Below, piece by piece: positions 40,065 through 48,843 of a stretch of DNA of 64,000 nt (position 1 is the first letter of the stretch; every line of letters starts with the position of its first letter). The stretch lies in contig NZ_PJMX01000001.1 of assembly GCF_002846415.1 (NCBI RefSeq), forward strand, positions 6,076,001 through 6,140,000. The letters are read 5' to 3'. The position numbers and the translations under genes were made by a program. The notes below the pieces were generated by a model that saw only the letters and a program-made list of their open reading frames with translations, was not told the origin of the DNA and made no database searches. Source of the stretch: Streptomyces sp. TLI_146 (GTDB lineage: Bacteria > Actinomycetota > Actinomycetes > Streptomycetales > Streptomycetaceae).

Positions 40065-40847
40065 TCACAGGCCGAAGCGACGCTGGAGGTCTCCGAGCTG
40101 GCCGGGAAGACGCGGTACCGAACCCGCCGCCCCGCCCGCCCCGGCCGGCACTCCACCGCCCGGAACGCCCGGCTCCGCAGGCACTTGCCCGGTTGTCTGC
40201 TCGGCCATCAGCACCTCGGTGGACTGGAGCAGCACCGTACCGGCGCCCACGAACTCGAACTGGTGCTCCTCGCCGGACGTCCCGCCGAGCCCCGTCAGTG
40301 ACCGGATTCCGCCCAGTACGCCCGTCATGTAGCCGTGATCGTAGTGGTGGCAGGGCGACGGACAGTCGGCCCAGCCGACCAGCGCCTGCGGGTCCACCCG
40401 GATCGGCGGCTCCATGAACACCACCGGTCCGTTGGACGCCGCCACGAACTTCCCGGTTCCGATCAGGGTGAGGAAACCCGGGACGATCGACTGCTTCAGC
40501 GCCAGCGTCGGCTGGTAGGCGAGCAGGTTCCCGGCCCGGATGGTGAGGTTGCCGTCCTCCAGGTCGTACGAGTTGACGTCGAAGGCCCGGTCCGCGAGCA
40601 GCATCTTCCCGGAGCCCTCCGCCACCACCCAGTCGCTCGCGTGCAGCGGCGAGTGGAAGCTCGTGCGCAGCAGCCGGTCGAGGCGGCCGTGGCCGATGCC
40701 GTTGAACTCGATGCGCCCGTAGTAGGCGATCATCTTGCCCTTCTGCAGGAACCACTGGCTCGACTTGAGCTCCACGCAGAAGGTGTACTTGTTGACGTTG
40801 TCGTCCGCGGGCAGGGAGTGCGGGTCGAAGATCACTGGGCCGGTCAC
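40065..40847 (-). CDS. AIM24 family protein (third of three)
   Basis: 260 residues. AIM24/TerD-independent beta-helix family (DUF124-like) with repeated Gly-rich turns: GKMIAYYGRIEFNG, VVAEGSGKMLLAD, LLAYQPTLALKQ. It is larger than its two neighbours, with an inserted segment CPSPCHHYDHGYMTG carrying two Cys and three His, and a Gly/Pro-rich tail of about 45 residues. The start overlaps the stop of the preceding gene by four bases. The function of bacterial AIM24 proteins is unknown; the yeast member is mitochondrial. Confidence 0.82.
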   Translation of the reverse strand: MTGPVIFDPHSLPADDNVNKYTFCVELKSSQWFLQKGKMIAYYGRIEFNGIGHGRLDRLLRTSFHSPLHASDWVVAEGSGKMLLADRAFDVNSYDLEDGNLTIRAGNLLAYQPTLALKQSIVPGFLTLIGTGKFVAASNGPVVFMEPPIRVDPQALVGWADCPSPCHHYDHGYMTGVLGGIRSLTGLGGTSGEEHQFEFVGAGTVLLQSTEVLMAEQTTGQVPAEPGVPGGGVPAGAGGAAGSVPRLPGQLGDLQRRFGL

Positions 40848-41494
40848 AGCTTCTCCTCCGAGGCCTGGACGTACACCGCGCCGCTTCCGGACAGTTCGAG
40901 CTGGAAGGCCTCTCCCGAGCCCCGGCCCACCATGTCCCGCCAGCCCAGCGCCGTGGACAGCTTGTTGCGTACGTCGCCGTGGTGGGCCACGTACGCCTGC
41001 GGGTCTACGTGGACCGGGCGCTGCGGGGTGATCGGCAGCTCGATCACGCCGCCGTGCGCCATCACGGCGACCGCGCCGTGGCCCTTGAGCGTGGTGGTGA
41101 ACAGGCCCTGGCCCGTCACCTGGCCCCGGACCATGCCCATGACGCCGCCCTGCGAGCCCATGAACATCGTGCCCTGCTGGAGGGTGCCGTCGAAGGCGAG
41201 GAGGCGGTCCGCCTCCACGTACAGGGTGTCCCCGGCGAGGTTGATCACCTGGATGTGGTGGCCGCCGTGGCCGAACATCACCGTCCCGCTGCCCTCGACC
41301 GTCATCAGCGGGGTCGCCTCGTTGGCCACCCGCCGGCCGATCATCGACATCAGACCGCCCTGGCCGCCCTGCATGTTGGGCGTGAACGACACCTCGCCCT
41401 TGTACGCGAGCATCGCGCCGCGCTGGCTGAACATCTTCTGGCCGGGGGCCACCGTGGCCTCGACCATCTTGGAGTTGATCTCGCGGAAGGGCAT
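40844..41494 (-). CDS. AIM24 family protein (second of three)
   Basis: 216 residues. Motifs GAMLAYKGEVSF, VEGSGTVMFGHGGHHIQVINL, GLFTTTLKGHGAVAVMAHGG and FQLELSGSGAVYVQASEEKL show the family repeat architecture. The ATG overlaps the stop of the first gene by a single base (TGATG), indicating tight coupling and probably a complex of the three products. Confidence 0.83.
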   Translation of the reverse strand: MPFREINSKMVEATVAPGQKMFSQRGAMLAYKGEVSFTPNMQGGQGGLMSMIGRRVANEATPLMTVEGSGTVMFGHGGHHIQVINLAGDTLYVEADRLLAFDGTLQQGTMFMGSQGGVMGMVRGQVTGQGLFTTTLKGHGAVAVMAHGGVIELPITPQRPVHVDPQAYVAHHGDVRNKLSTALGWRDMVGRGSGEAFQLELSGSGAVYVQASEEKL

Positions 41495-42132
41495 CAGACG
41501 TCCCCGCCGATCGTGTTGCGCTCGCTGGGCTGCACGTACACCAGTCCCTCGCCCTCGAAGCGGATCTGGAACGCCTCGCCCGAGCCCTCGCCGAGCAGGG
41601 TGCGGAAGGTCACCCCGGACTGGAAGTGCTGCTGGAGGTTGCCCTGGTGGGCGATGTACGCGCCGGGGTCGACCGCCAGCGGGTACTGCGCGGACACCCG
41701 CAGCACCACCGCCGGGCCGTCGGAGACGATCGCCGCCTGGCCGTGGCCCTCGACCGTGGTCGTGAACAGGCCGTTGCCCTGGGTCGCCCCGCGCAGCCCG
41801 GTGAAGGTCGTGCCGGTGCGCAGCCCCGCGTCGGTGGCGAGCAGATTGCTCGCCTCGACCCACAGCTTGTCGCCCTGGAGGGAGACCAGGTTGATCTCGG
41901 AGGCCCGGTCGGCGAAGTAGCAGGTGCCGTTCCCCTTCACCTCCATCACGGTCATGGATTCGCCGGTGAGGCGGCGGGTCACCATGCCGCGGATGCCCTC
42001 ACCGCCGCCGGACATCTTCTTGAAGGCCATCTGGCCGTCGTAGGCGACCATCGAGCCGTTCTTCGCCTTGACGGCGTCCCCGGTCATGTCGACGGCCAGC
42101 ACTTTGCTGCCTTGGAGTCGGAACGTTGCCAC
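41494..42132 (-). CDS. AIM24 family protein (first of three)
   Basis: 212 residues. MATFRLQGSKVLAVDMTGDAVKAKNGSMVAYDGQM, then GLFTTTVEGHGQAAIVSDGP and FQIRFEGEGLVYVQPSERN. It is about as similar to the second gene as expected for an old duplication. It is the first gene of the operon, divergent from the DUF3817 gene; the 168-base gap holds a Rex-like palindrome. Confidence 0.83.
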   Translation of the reverse strand: MATFRLQGSKVLAVDMTGDAVKAKNGSMVAYDGQMAFKKMSGGGEGIRGMVTRRLTGESMTVMEVKGNGTCYFADRASEINLVSLQGDKLWVEASNLLATDAGLRTGTTFTGLRGATQGNGLFTTTVEGHGQAAIVSDGPAVVLRVSAQYPLAVDPGAYIAHQGNLQQHFQSGVTFRTLLGEGSGEAFQIRFEGEGLVYVQPSERNTIGGDV

Positions 42133-42246
42133 GGGCTGACGTTAGCGGCCCCGCCCCCGCCCGACCAGGCCCCTCGGGAGCCGGGCCCCGGCCCTCGGGG
42201 ACCCCCGCCAAGATCCCGGCGCCGCCGATGTCACAATGGAGAACGT

Positions 42247-42264
42247 TTGTGCTCGCGTTCACAA
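42247..42264. promoter_or_regulatory. Rex-like palindrome before the DUF3817 gene
   Basis: TTGTGCTCGCGTTCACAA: on the minus strand TTGTGAACGCG is a perfect left half of the Rex consensus, the other half has two changes. It sits 36 bases before GTG 42301 in a divergent gap. Weaker case than the site upstream of atpI. Confidence 0.35.
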
Positions 42265-42300
42265 GCAACACCCTCCGACCCTCCCACCGAAGGTGCCCCC

Positions 42301-42645
42301 GTGGACATCAAGACCGCATCCGCCTTCCACCGCCTCCGGCTGGTCTCGGCCCCGGAAGCCGTCTCTTTCCTGCTGCTGCTCGTGTGCTCGGTGCTGAAGC
42401 GGACGACCGACGTCAACGCCGTCCCGGTGATGGGCGCGATCCACGGCATCCTCTTCATCCTGTACGTGATCTTCTGGGCCGACGCCTGGAACAAGGCGAA
42501 GTGGCCGGTGAAGACCGCCGCCCTGTACTTCGTCCTGTCCGTGCTGCCGTTCGGCGGCTTCGTGGCCGAGCGCAAGCTCAAGCGCCAGGCCGAGGACGCC
42601 CTGATCGCCGCCCGCGCCCGCAAGGAAGGCGTGGTCGGAGCGTGA
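42301..42645 (+). CDS. DUF3817 membrane protein
   Basis: 114 residues, three hydrophobic segments (about 18-36, 44-63, 71-90), with the family features GAIHGILFILYVIFWADAWNKAKWP and PFGGFVAERKL. Function unknown. GTG 42301 is preferred; AAGGTG lies ahead of it. The stop overlaps the next start (GTGA). A paralogue lies at 48844-49182. Confidence 0.85.
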   Translation: MDIKTASAFHRLRLVSAPEAVSFLLLLVCSVLKRTTDVNAVPVMGAIHGILFILYVIFWADAWNKAKWPVKTAALYFVLSVLPFGGFVAERKLKRQAEDALIAARARKEGVVGA

Positions 42646-42935
42646 TCGTCGCCTTCTCGGTCACCCCGCTGGGCGTCGGCGAGGACGTGGGGGAGTACGT
42701 CGCCGACGCCGTCCGCGTCGTACGCGAGTCGGGGCTGCCGAACCGGACCGACGCCATGTTCACCTCCATCGAGGGCGAGTGGGACGAGGTCATGGACGTC
42801 GTCAAGCGGGCCGTCGCCGCCGTCGAGGCCCGCGCCCCGCGCGTCTCGCTCGTCCTGAAGGCGGACGTCCGCCCGGGCGTCACCGACGGGCTGACCTCCA
42901 AGGTGGAGACGGTGGAACGGCACCTCTCCGGCTGA
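42642..42935 (+). CDS. MTH1187/YkoF-type thiamine-binding-like protein
   Basis: 97 residues. Begins MIVAFSVTPLGVGEDVGEYVADAVRVVRESGLP, with FTSIEGEWDEVMDVVKRAV, the ferredoxin-like fold of the MTH1187 family whose members bind thiamine or its pyrimidine. No TPP riboswitch is visible. Coupled to the DUF3817 gene by a four-base overlap. Confidence 0.85.
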   Translation: MIVAFSVTPLGVGEDVGEYVADAVRVVRESGLPNRTDAMFTSIEGEWDEVMDVVKRAVAAVEARAPRVSLVLKADVRPGVTDGLTSKVETVERHLSG

Positions 42936-42964
42936 CAGCCTGATTCCGAGAGCCCGCCTGTCAC

Positions 42965-42999
42965 GAGCCCCCGGCCGCCCCGCGCGGCACCGGGGGCTC
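42965..42999 (+). terminator. Terminator hairpin
   Basis: GAGCCCCCGG and CCGGGGGCTC form a perfect 10-bp stem 30 bases after the thiamine-binding gene, followed by TCTTCC. It separates that operon from the cslA-like gene. Confidence 0.85.
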
Positions 43000-43126
43000 T
43001 TCCATGCCGTACCGCCCGGCAAACCGCGCGGACGAGAACCGCTCACTCGGAGTACTCCAGTCGACACGCCGAAGAATCTCCACTTTCGTGGTGATATCTA
43101 CCTGGCTCGATCAGCTGGAGGGCACA

Positions 43127-44914
43127 GTGCGGTCGGAGAGTCCGTCGGAGCAGTACGACTACGAGGCCCACAGCCGGCTCGCCGGACCGCTCACGGAACC
43201 GGACCGGGCGGCCTACCGGGTGCGGTACCGAAGTCTCCTCTCCAGCGAACCCCGCCGAATACGCGCCGTGCTCCTGATGACGCTGGCGCCCGTACTCACC
43301 GCGGCCCTGCTCGTCTACCTCGTCTGGCCCACCCACTGGGTGGAGCGCGAGGGCGGTGACGAGTGGCTGGTCGGCCTGGACATCGCGATGCTCGTCGCGA
43401 TCGGTCTGATCGAGCTCTTCATGGTCGTCAACGTGGTCTCCATCGCCCACGCCACGATGGTCGCCCGGGACCCCATACCCGTGTACCCCGAGCCCGGTAC
43501 CCGCGTCGCCTTCCTCACCACCTGGGTGCCCGGCAAGGAGCCCATGGCCATGGTCCGGGCCACCCTGGAGGGCGCGGTCCGCCTCCACCACCCCGGCCCC
43601 CTCGACATCTGGCTCCTGGACGAGGGCGACGACGAACGGGCCAAGGCGCTCTGCGAGGAGCTGGGGGTGCGCCACTTCACCCGCAAGGGCGTTCCCGAGT
43701 GGAACCGCAAGAAGGGCCCGCACAAGGCCCGTACCAAGCACGGCAACTACAACGCCTGGCTCGCCATGCACGGCGACGGCTACGACTTCTTCGCCTCCGT
43801 CGACACCGACCATGTCCCGCTCCCCAACTTCCTGGAGCGGATGATGGGCTACTTCCGCGACCCCGACGTCGCGTTCGTGGTCGGCCCCCAGGTCTACGGG
43901 AACTACGACTCGCCCGTCACCAAGGCCGCCGAGTCCCAGCAGTTCCTCTTCCACGCGCTGATCCAGCGGGCCGGCAACCGCTACCGCGCCCCGATGTTCG
44001 TCGGCACCAACAACATCGTCCGGATCACCGCACTGCGCCAGGTCGGCGGGCTCTACGACTCGATCACCGAGGACATGGCCACCGGCTTCGAGCTGCACCG
44101 CCGCAAGAACCCGAGGACCGGGCACTACTGGCGGTCGGTCTACACCCCGGACGTGCTGGCCGTCGGCGAGGGCCCGGAGTCCTGGACGGACTTCTTCACC
44201 CAGCAGATGCGCTGGTCGCGCGGGACGTACGAGACGCTGCTCAAGCAGTACTGGAAGGCGCTGTTCCGGGTCCCGCCCGGGCGGCTCCTCTCGTACACCC
44301 TGATGCTCGTCTACTACCCGATGACCGCCGTCAACTGGCTGCTCGGCATCGTCAGCTGCGTCCTGTTCCTCTGGTTCGGCGCCTCCGGCACCCAGGTCTC
44401 CGCCTCCGTCTGGCTGATGCTCTACAGCGACGCCGCCGCCCTCCAGATCGGGCTCTACCTCTGGAACCGCCGCCACAACGTCTCGCCGCACGAACCCGAG
44501 GGCTCCGGCGGCCTCGCCGGGATGGGGATGTCCGCGCTCTCCGCGCCCATCTACCTCAAGTCGCTCGGCTCGGCCGTCCTGCGCACCCGCGGCCGGTTCG
44601 TCGTCACCCCCAAGGGCGGCGAGGCCAGCCCCGACCGGCTGTGGACCTTCCGTATCCACCTCTTCTGGGCCGCCGTGCTCGTCGTGTCCCTCGCCGCCTC
44701 GGTCCACTACGGCCACACCCATGCGGCGATGCGGACCTGGGCGGTCCTGGCCCTCGCCATCGCGCTCGCCCCCGTCGCCGTCTGGTCCTGGACCGCCCGG
44801 CGCGAGCGCGCGGCCGCCCGGCGGCGGGCCCTGGCCCGGCCCGCCGAGGCCGAGGGGGCGGAGGCCGCCCTGGCCACCACCACACCGGCCGCCACGACGA
44901 CCGGAGGGAACTGA
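43127..44914 (+). CDS. cslA: Cellulose synthase-like glycosyltransferase (CslA-like)
   Basis: 595 residues. Family 2 processive beta-glycosyltransferase: two N-terminal helices (about 46-68, 84-107), catalytic domain with Asp-165 (LLDEGDD), DTD (226-228), TED (314-316) and Q-x-x-R-W (359-363), then at least four further helices. All catalytic motifs of cellulose synthases are intact. GTG 43127 follows CTGGAGGGCACA; the earlier ATG 43004 begins only 5 bases after a terminator and its product head lacks family features. CslA of S. coelicolor makes a beta-glucan at hyphal tips and interacts with DivIVA. The neighbouring glxA- and GH6-type genes support the call. Confidence 0.87.
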   Translation: MRSESPSEQYDYEAHSRLAGPLTEPDRAAYRVRYRSLLSSEPRRIRAVLLMTLAPVLTAALLVYLVWPTHWVEREGGDEWLVGLDIAMLVAIGLIELFMVVNVVSIAHATMVARDPIPVYPEPGTRVAFLTTWVPGKEPMAMVRATLEGAVRLHHPGPLDIWLLDEGDDERAKALCEELGVRHFTRKGVPEWNRKKGPHKARTKHGNYNAWLAMHGDGYDFFASVDTDHVPLPNFLERMMGYFRDPDVAFVVGPQVYGNYDSPVTKAAESQQFLFHALIQRAGNRYRAPMFVGTNNIVRITALRQVGGLYDSITEDMATGFELHRRKNPRTGHYWRSVYTPDVLAVGEGPESWTDFFTQQMRWSRGTYETLLKQYWKALFRVPPGRLLSYTLMLVYYPMTAVNWLLGIVSCVLFLWFGASGTQVSASVWLMLYSDAAALQIGLYLWNRRHNVSPHEPEGSGGLAGMGMSALSAPIYLKSLGSAVLRTRGRFVVTPKGGEASPDRLWTFRIHLFWAAVLVVSLAASVHYGHTHAAMRTWAVLALAIALAPVAVWSWTARRERAAARRRALARPAEAEGAEAALATTTPAATTTGGN

Positions 44915-44917
44915 CCC

Positions 44918-46873
44918 ATGGCCTACCGGCCCTCCAAGAGCACCAAGAAGACGCTCCTCGGCGGCGGCGCGGTCCTGCTGCTCGCCGGGCTCAACGCCCC
45001 GGCCGCGCTCTCCTTCGCGGAAGAGCAGTACCACGCGTACCAGATCCGCCGGCCCGACTACATGCGCAAGTACGGCGCCTGGGACACCGTCGACATCCCC
45101 GCCAAGTACCGTACGAACGCGATCCACGCGGCCCTGCTGCACACCGGCAAGGTGCTGATCATCGCCGGGTCCGGCAACAAGCAGGAGAAGTTCGACGCGG
45201 GCTCCTTCGACACCGTGCTGTGGAACCCGAAGGACAACACCTTCAAGAAGGTCCCCACCCCCGAGGACTTCTTCTGCTCCGGCCACGCCCAGCTCCCCGA
45301 CGGCCGCCTCCTGGTGGCGGGCGGCACCGCCCGCTACGAGGTCCTGGGCGCCCAGGTCAAGCGGGCCGGCGGCGGGATGCGGGTCAAGAACGAGAATCCG
45401 GACAAGCCCGTCACCATCAAGAAGGGCACCAAGTTCCGCTCCCCGTCGGGCGTCGAGTACGTCTCCAAGTTCGACGTCACCGTGCCCCGGGCCAAACGCG
45501 AGTTCGTGGTCAGCTACTACGCGACCGGCCAGATGAAGCCCTGGAAGACCAAGGTCACCGCGGCCGAGGCCCGGGTCTTCGTGGAGGCGACCGCCGAGGG
45601 CCCCAAGGCGGTGGCCACCGACCAGGCCCAGTACGAGATCGAGGGCCTCAAGGGCGACGACGCCGAGAACACGTACGGCCTCGCCGAGAAGATCACCATG
45701 GACAAGCAGGACTTCCAGGGCATCCGGGCGGCCTACGAGTTCGACCCGAAGGCGGAGAAGTACATCCCCGTCGCCCCGATGCGGGAGGCCCGCTGGTACC
45801 CGACGCTCACCACCCTCCAGGACGGCAGGGTCCTCGCCGTCTCCGGGCTCGACGACGTGGGCGTGATCCTTGCGGGCGACAACGAGATCTACGACCCCAA
45901 GACCAAGAAGTGGGGCAAGGGGCCCTTCCGGTACTTCCCCACGTACCCCTCGCTCTTCCTCACCAAGAGCGGCAAGCTCTTCTACTCCGGCGCCAACGCG
46001 GGCTACGGGCCCGCCGACAAGGGCCGCGAACCCGGGCTCTGGGACATCTCCACCAACACCTTCACCAAGATCGACGGCCTCGGCGACGGCGACCAGCTGG
46101 AGACCGCCAGCTCGCTGCTGCTCCCGCCCGCCCAGGACCAGCGGTTCATGCTGCTCGGCGGCGGCGGGGTCGGCGAGTCCAAGAAGTCCACGCCCCGCAC
46201 CGCCCTGATCGACCTCAAGCAGGACAGCCCGGCCTTCAAGACCGGGCCCGCGCTTCCCCAGGGCACCCGCTACCTCAACAGCGTGATCCTGCCCGACGAC
46301 TCCGTCTTCACCAGCGGCGGCTCCGAGGACTACCGGGGCCGCGGCGCCAGCAACATCCTCAAGGCCCAGTTCTACGACCCCGCCGCCAACGCCTTCCGCG
46401 AGGCCGCCGACCCCACGGTCGGGCGCAACTACCACTCCGAGGCGCTGCTGCTGCCCGACGGCCGGGTCGCCACCTTCGGCTCCGACTCGCTCTTCGGCGA
46501 CAAGGACAACACCAAGCTCGGCAAGTTCGAGCAGCGCATGGAGATCTACACCCCGCCCTACCTCTACCGCGACAAGGACAAGCGCCCCGCCCTCGGCGAC
46601 GGCCCGCAGGCGGTCGGCCAGGACCGCCGCGCCACCTTCCCCACCGCCCACCCCGAGCGGATCGCCAAGGCCCGGCTGATGCGGCCCAGCGCGGTCACCC
46701 ACACCACGGACGTCGAGCAGCGCTCGATCGACGTGCGGCTGACCAAGGACAAGAACACCGTGACGGTGGAGGTGCCGCGCGACAAGGCGCTCGTCCCGCC
46801 CGGCTGGTACATGCTCTTCGTCACGGACGCCGAGGGCACGCCGTCCGAGGCGAAGTGGCTGCTGATCGACTGA
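44918..46873 (+). CDS. glxA: Galactose-oxidase-like copper radical oxidase (GlxA-like)
   Basis: 651 residues. N-terminal signal or anchor (KKTLLGGGAVLLLAGLNAPAALSFA), kelch-type seven-bladed propeller and C-terminal DUF1929 domain. Radical-copper residues can be placed: Cys-120 in FFCSGHAQLPDGR, Tyr-294 in ARWYPTLTTLQDGR (expected Cys-Tyr crosslink), Tyr-505/His-506 in NYHSEALLLPDGR and His-595 in VTHTTDVEQR. In S. lividans GlxA is needed for glycan deposition at hyphal tips. The gene starts three bases after the cslA-like stop, so the two are one operon. Confidence 0.88.
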   Translation: MAYRPSKSTKKTLLGGGAVLLLAGLNAPAALSFAEEQYHAYQIRRPDYMRKYGAWDTVDIPAKYRTNAIHAALLHTGKVLIIAGSGNKQEKFDAGSFDTVLWNPKDNTFKKVPTPEDFFCSGHAQLPDGRLLVAGGTARYEVLGAQVKRAGGGMRVKNENPDKPVTIKKGTKFRSPSGVEYVSKFDVTVPRAKREFVVSYYATGQMKPWKTKVTAAEARVFVEATAEGPKAVATDQAQYEIEGLKGDDAENTYGLAEKITMDKQDFQGIRAAYEFDPKAEKYIPVAPMREARWYPTLTTLQDGRVLAVSGLDDVGVILAGDNEIYDPKTKKWGKGPFRYFPTYPSLFLTKSGKLFYSGANAGYGPADKGREPGLWDISTNTFTKIDGLGDGDQLETASSLLLPPAQDQRFMLLGGGGVGESKKSTPRTALIDLKQDSPAFKTGPALPQGTRYLNSVILPDDSVFTSGGSEDYRGRGASNILKAQFYDPAANAFREAADPTVGRNYHSEALLLPDGRVATFGSDSLFGDKDNTKLGKFEQRMEIYTPPYLYRDKDKRPALGDGPQAVGQDRRATFPTAHPERIAKARLMRPSAVTHTTDVEQRSIDVRLTKDKNTVTVEVPRDKALVPPGWYMLFVTDAEGTPSEAKWLLID

Positions 46874-46894
46874 GCGCCGGGAGGGGCCGCCCGC

Positions 46895-47926
46895 TCAGGC
46901 GGCCGAGCGGCGGGCCAGGCCCAGGGCGTACTCCGGCCACCAGGCGCCCGCCGCCGGCCCGCCCCGGCAGGTCCCGTCCGAGTCGCCGGGCCGCTTGATC
47001 CACAGATACGCGTCGAGCAGCGGGTTCCCGGTGCTGGTGGTCGGCGCCGTGCCGAGCGCCCGGCCGGGCGGGTTGCACCAGGCCTCGCCGGGGTCGTCGA
47101 GCAGCGGCCCGGCCCCGTTGCGGCTGGTGTCGATCACGAAGTGCTTGCCGCCGAGCCCCTGCGAGACCTTGGTGCCGTACGCCCGTACGGCCTCGTCGGT
47201 CTGGAAGTTGGAGACGTTCAGCGCGAACCCGTCGGCGCGGGCCACCCCCGCCCGGGTCAGTGGGGCGACCAGCTTGGCCGGGTCGGGGATCCACGCCGGG
47301 TTGCCCGCGTCCAGGTACACCTTGGTGTTCGGCAGCTTCTTGAAGTGGTCGATCGCCTCGTTGAGCAGCTGGTAGCGCTCGTCCCAGTGCTCGCGGGTGG
47401 TGCAGCCGTCGACCATGTGGGCCACCGCGTCCGGCTCCAGGATCACGATCGCCTTGGCATCCCCGATCGCCTCGGCGAACATGCCGAACCAGGTGCGGTA
47501 CGCGGCCGTGTCCGCGGCCCCGCCCGCCGAGAGCCCGCCGCAGTCGCGGTGCGGGATGTTGTACGCCACCAGCAGGATCGTGCGCTGGTCCTTGGCCGCG
47601 CCCGCCACCGCCCGGCGGATCCCCGGCCCCGGGTTGTCCCACGCGGGCCAGTCCGCCATCGGCCGGTCCGCGATCCGCCGCAGCACCTCGGCGTCGGCGG
47701 TGCGCCCCTGCGCCTCCCAGATCTTGATCTGCTTGGCGGCGCTGCTGTCCGGGTCGACCCAGAAGGGTCCGCCGGGCGCCGGTTCCGCGCCCTCGCCCGT
47801 GGAGTGGCGCTGGGCGGCGGAGGTGGCGGCGGGGTCCTGGTCGGGGGAGCCGGAGCAGCCGACGGCCAGGGTGAGCAGCGCGGCGGCGAGGAGGGTGCGG
47901 TGCCGGGCGTTTCTGTGCCGGGACAT
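46895..47926 (-). CDS. Secreted glycoside hydrolase family 6 (endoglucanase-like)
   Basis: 343 residues. Basic N-terminus and hydrophobic core ending LAVGCSGSP, suggesting a lipoprotein, then a Ser/Pro linker and a GH6 domain. Family motifs: LLVAYNIPHRDCGG, VILEPDAVAHM (with the catalytic Asp), DAGNPAWI, NVSNFQTDE, DTSRNGAG and WIKRPGDSDGTC. Inverting hydrolases of this family cut beta-1,4-glucan. Its end lies 21 bases from the end of the glxA-like gene (tail to tail). With cslA and glxA it forms the same trio as cslA-glxA-cslZ of S. coelicolor; it may trim the tip glycan. Confidence 0.87.
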   Translation of the reverse strand: MSRHRNARHRTLLAAALLTLAVGCSGSPDQDPAATSAAQRHSTGEGAEPAPGGPFWVDPDSSAAKQIKIWEAQGRTADAEVLRRIADRPMADWPAWDNPGPGIRRAVAGAAKDQRTILLVAYNIPHRDCGGLSAGGAADTAAYRTWFGMFAEAIGDAKAIVILEPDAVAHMVDGCTTREHWDERYQLLNEAIDHFKKLPNTKVYLDAGNPAWIPDPAKLVAPLTRAGVARADGFALNVSNFQTDEAVRAYGTKVSQGLGGKHFVIDTSRNGAGPLLDDPGEAWCNPPGRALGTAPTTSTGNPLLDAYLWIKRPGDSDGTCRGGPAAGAWWPEYALGLARRSAA

Positions 47927-48061
47927 GCGGCTCCCTGGGGTCACAGGCGTACACAGGACGCGAACAATCGTGACATATCGGTCACTCTCCGCGAGGGAGC
48001 GCCACGGGCCGAAGTGTGAGACGGGGCTGACCGCCATATGACCAGTCGGTAAGGTCGACGC

Positions 48062-48571
48062 GTGCCCAAGCCGCTCAGCCTCCCGTTCGACCCCATCGCC
48101 CGCGCCGACGAACTCTGGCAGCAGCGCTGGGGGCCGGTCCCCTCCATGGGGGCGATCACCTCGATCATGCGCGCGCACCAGATCCTGCTCGCCGAGGTCG
48201 ACGCGGTCGTGAAGCCGTACGGGCTGACCTTCGCGCGGTACGAGGCGCTGGTGCTGCTCACCTTCTCCAAGGCGGGTGAGCTGCCGATGTCCAAGATCGG
48301 CGAGCGTCTGATGGTCCACCCCACGTCGGTGACGAACACCGTGGACCGCCTGGTGCGCTCGGGGCTCGTCGACAAGCGGCCCAACCCCAACGACGGGCGG
48401 GGCACGCTGGCGTCCATCACGGACAAGGGTCGCGAGGTCGTCGAGAACGCGACGCGGGATCTGATGGAGATGGACTTCGGGCTCGGCGTCTACGACGCGG
48501 AGGAGTGCGGGGAGATCTTCGCCCTGCTGCGGCCGCTTCGCGTTTCCGCGCGCGATTTCGAGGACGAGTGA
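48062..48571 (+). CDS. MarR-family transcriptional regulator
   Basis: 169 residues. Winged helix with LPMSKIGERLMVHPTSVTNTVDRLVRSGLVDKRPNPNDGRG, recognition helix HPTSVTNTVDRLVRS. GTG 48062. It is divergent from the GH6 gene; the 135-base gap contains GTGAC-ATATCG-GTCAC (47970-47985), a possible operator, and GACCAGTCGGTAAGG right before the start. A MarR gene in the same place is present in S. coelicolor (SCO5413, from memory). Ligand unknown. Confidence 0.85.
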   Translation: MPKPLSLPFDPIARADELWQQRWGPVPSMGAITSIMRAHQILLAEVDAVVKPYGLTFARYEALVLLTFSKAGELPMSKIGERLMVHPTSVTNTVDRLVRSGLVDKRPNPNDGRGTLASITDKGREVVENATRDLMEMDFGLGVYDAEECGEIFALLRPLRVSARDFEDE

Positions 48572-48843
48572 GAGCTCGGGGCGCGGTGCGATCGGTCGGC
48601 TGCGGGTTGTCGTGGGCTGGCCGCGCAGTTCCCCGCGCCCCTAAAAGCGCCCCTCCGGGGCGCCCCGGGAATTGCCGCGCAGCGGCATTCTCAGGGGCGC
48701 GGGGAACTGCGCGAGCAACCACCCACTCACTCGCGGACGAACCCCGGGCCTAAAAGGGGCGCGGGGAACTGCGCGACCAGCCGCAGACGGCCCGCAGCGG
48801 GGCAGCGCAAGATCGCGTCCGCGCGGCCGTTAGTCTCGTAGGC
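48572..48843. other. Gap with three intergenic repeat copies
   Basis: 272 bases between co-directional genes. Copies at 48615-48642 (minus), 48692-48720 (plus) and 48755-48782 (plus), plus the hairpin GCGCCCCTCCGGGGCGC. The first two copies are inverted and can form a long stem-loop. Confidence 0.8.

Noticed and set aside
42136..42641. TPP riboswitch for the thiamine-binding-like gene
   Set aside because: No CTGAGA and no thi-box core; gene is coupled to DUF3817 by overlap.
43004..43126. ATG 43004 as the cslA-like start
   Set aside because: It lies 5 bases beyond a terminator and gives 41 residues without membrane or family features; GTG 43127 has a good ribosome site.
43043..46702. 1,219-codon minus-strand frame across cslA and glxA
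   Set aside because: Shadow of high-GC third codon positions; the plus-strand genes have full catalytic motifs.
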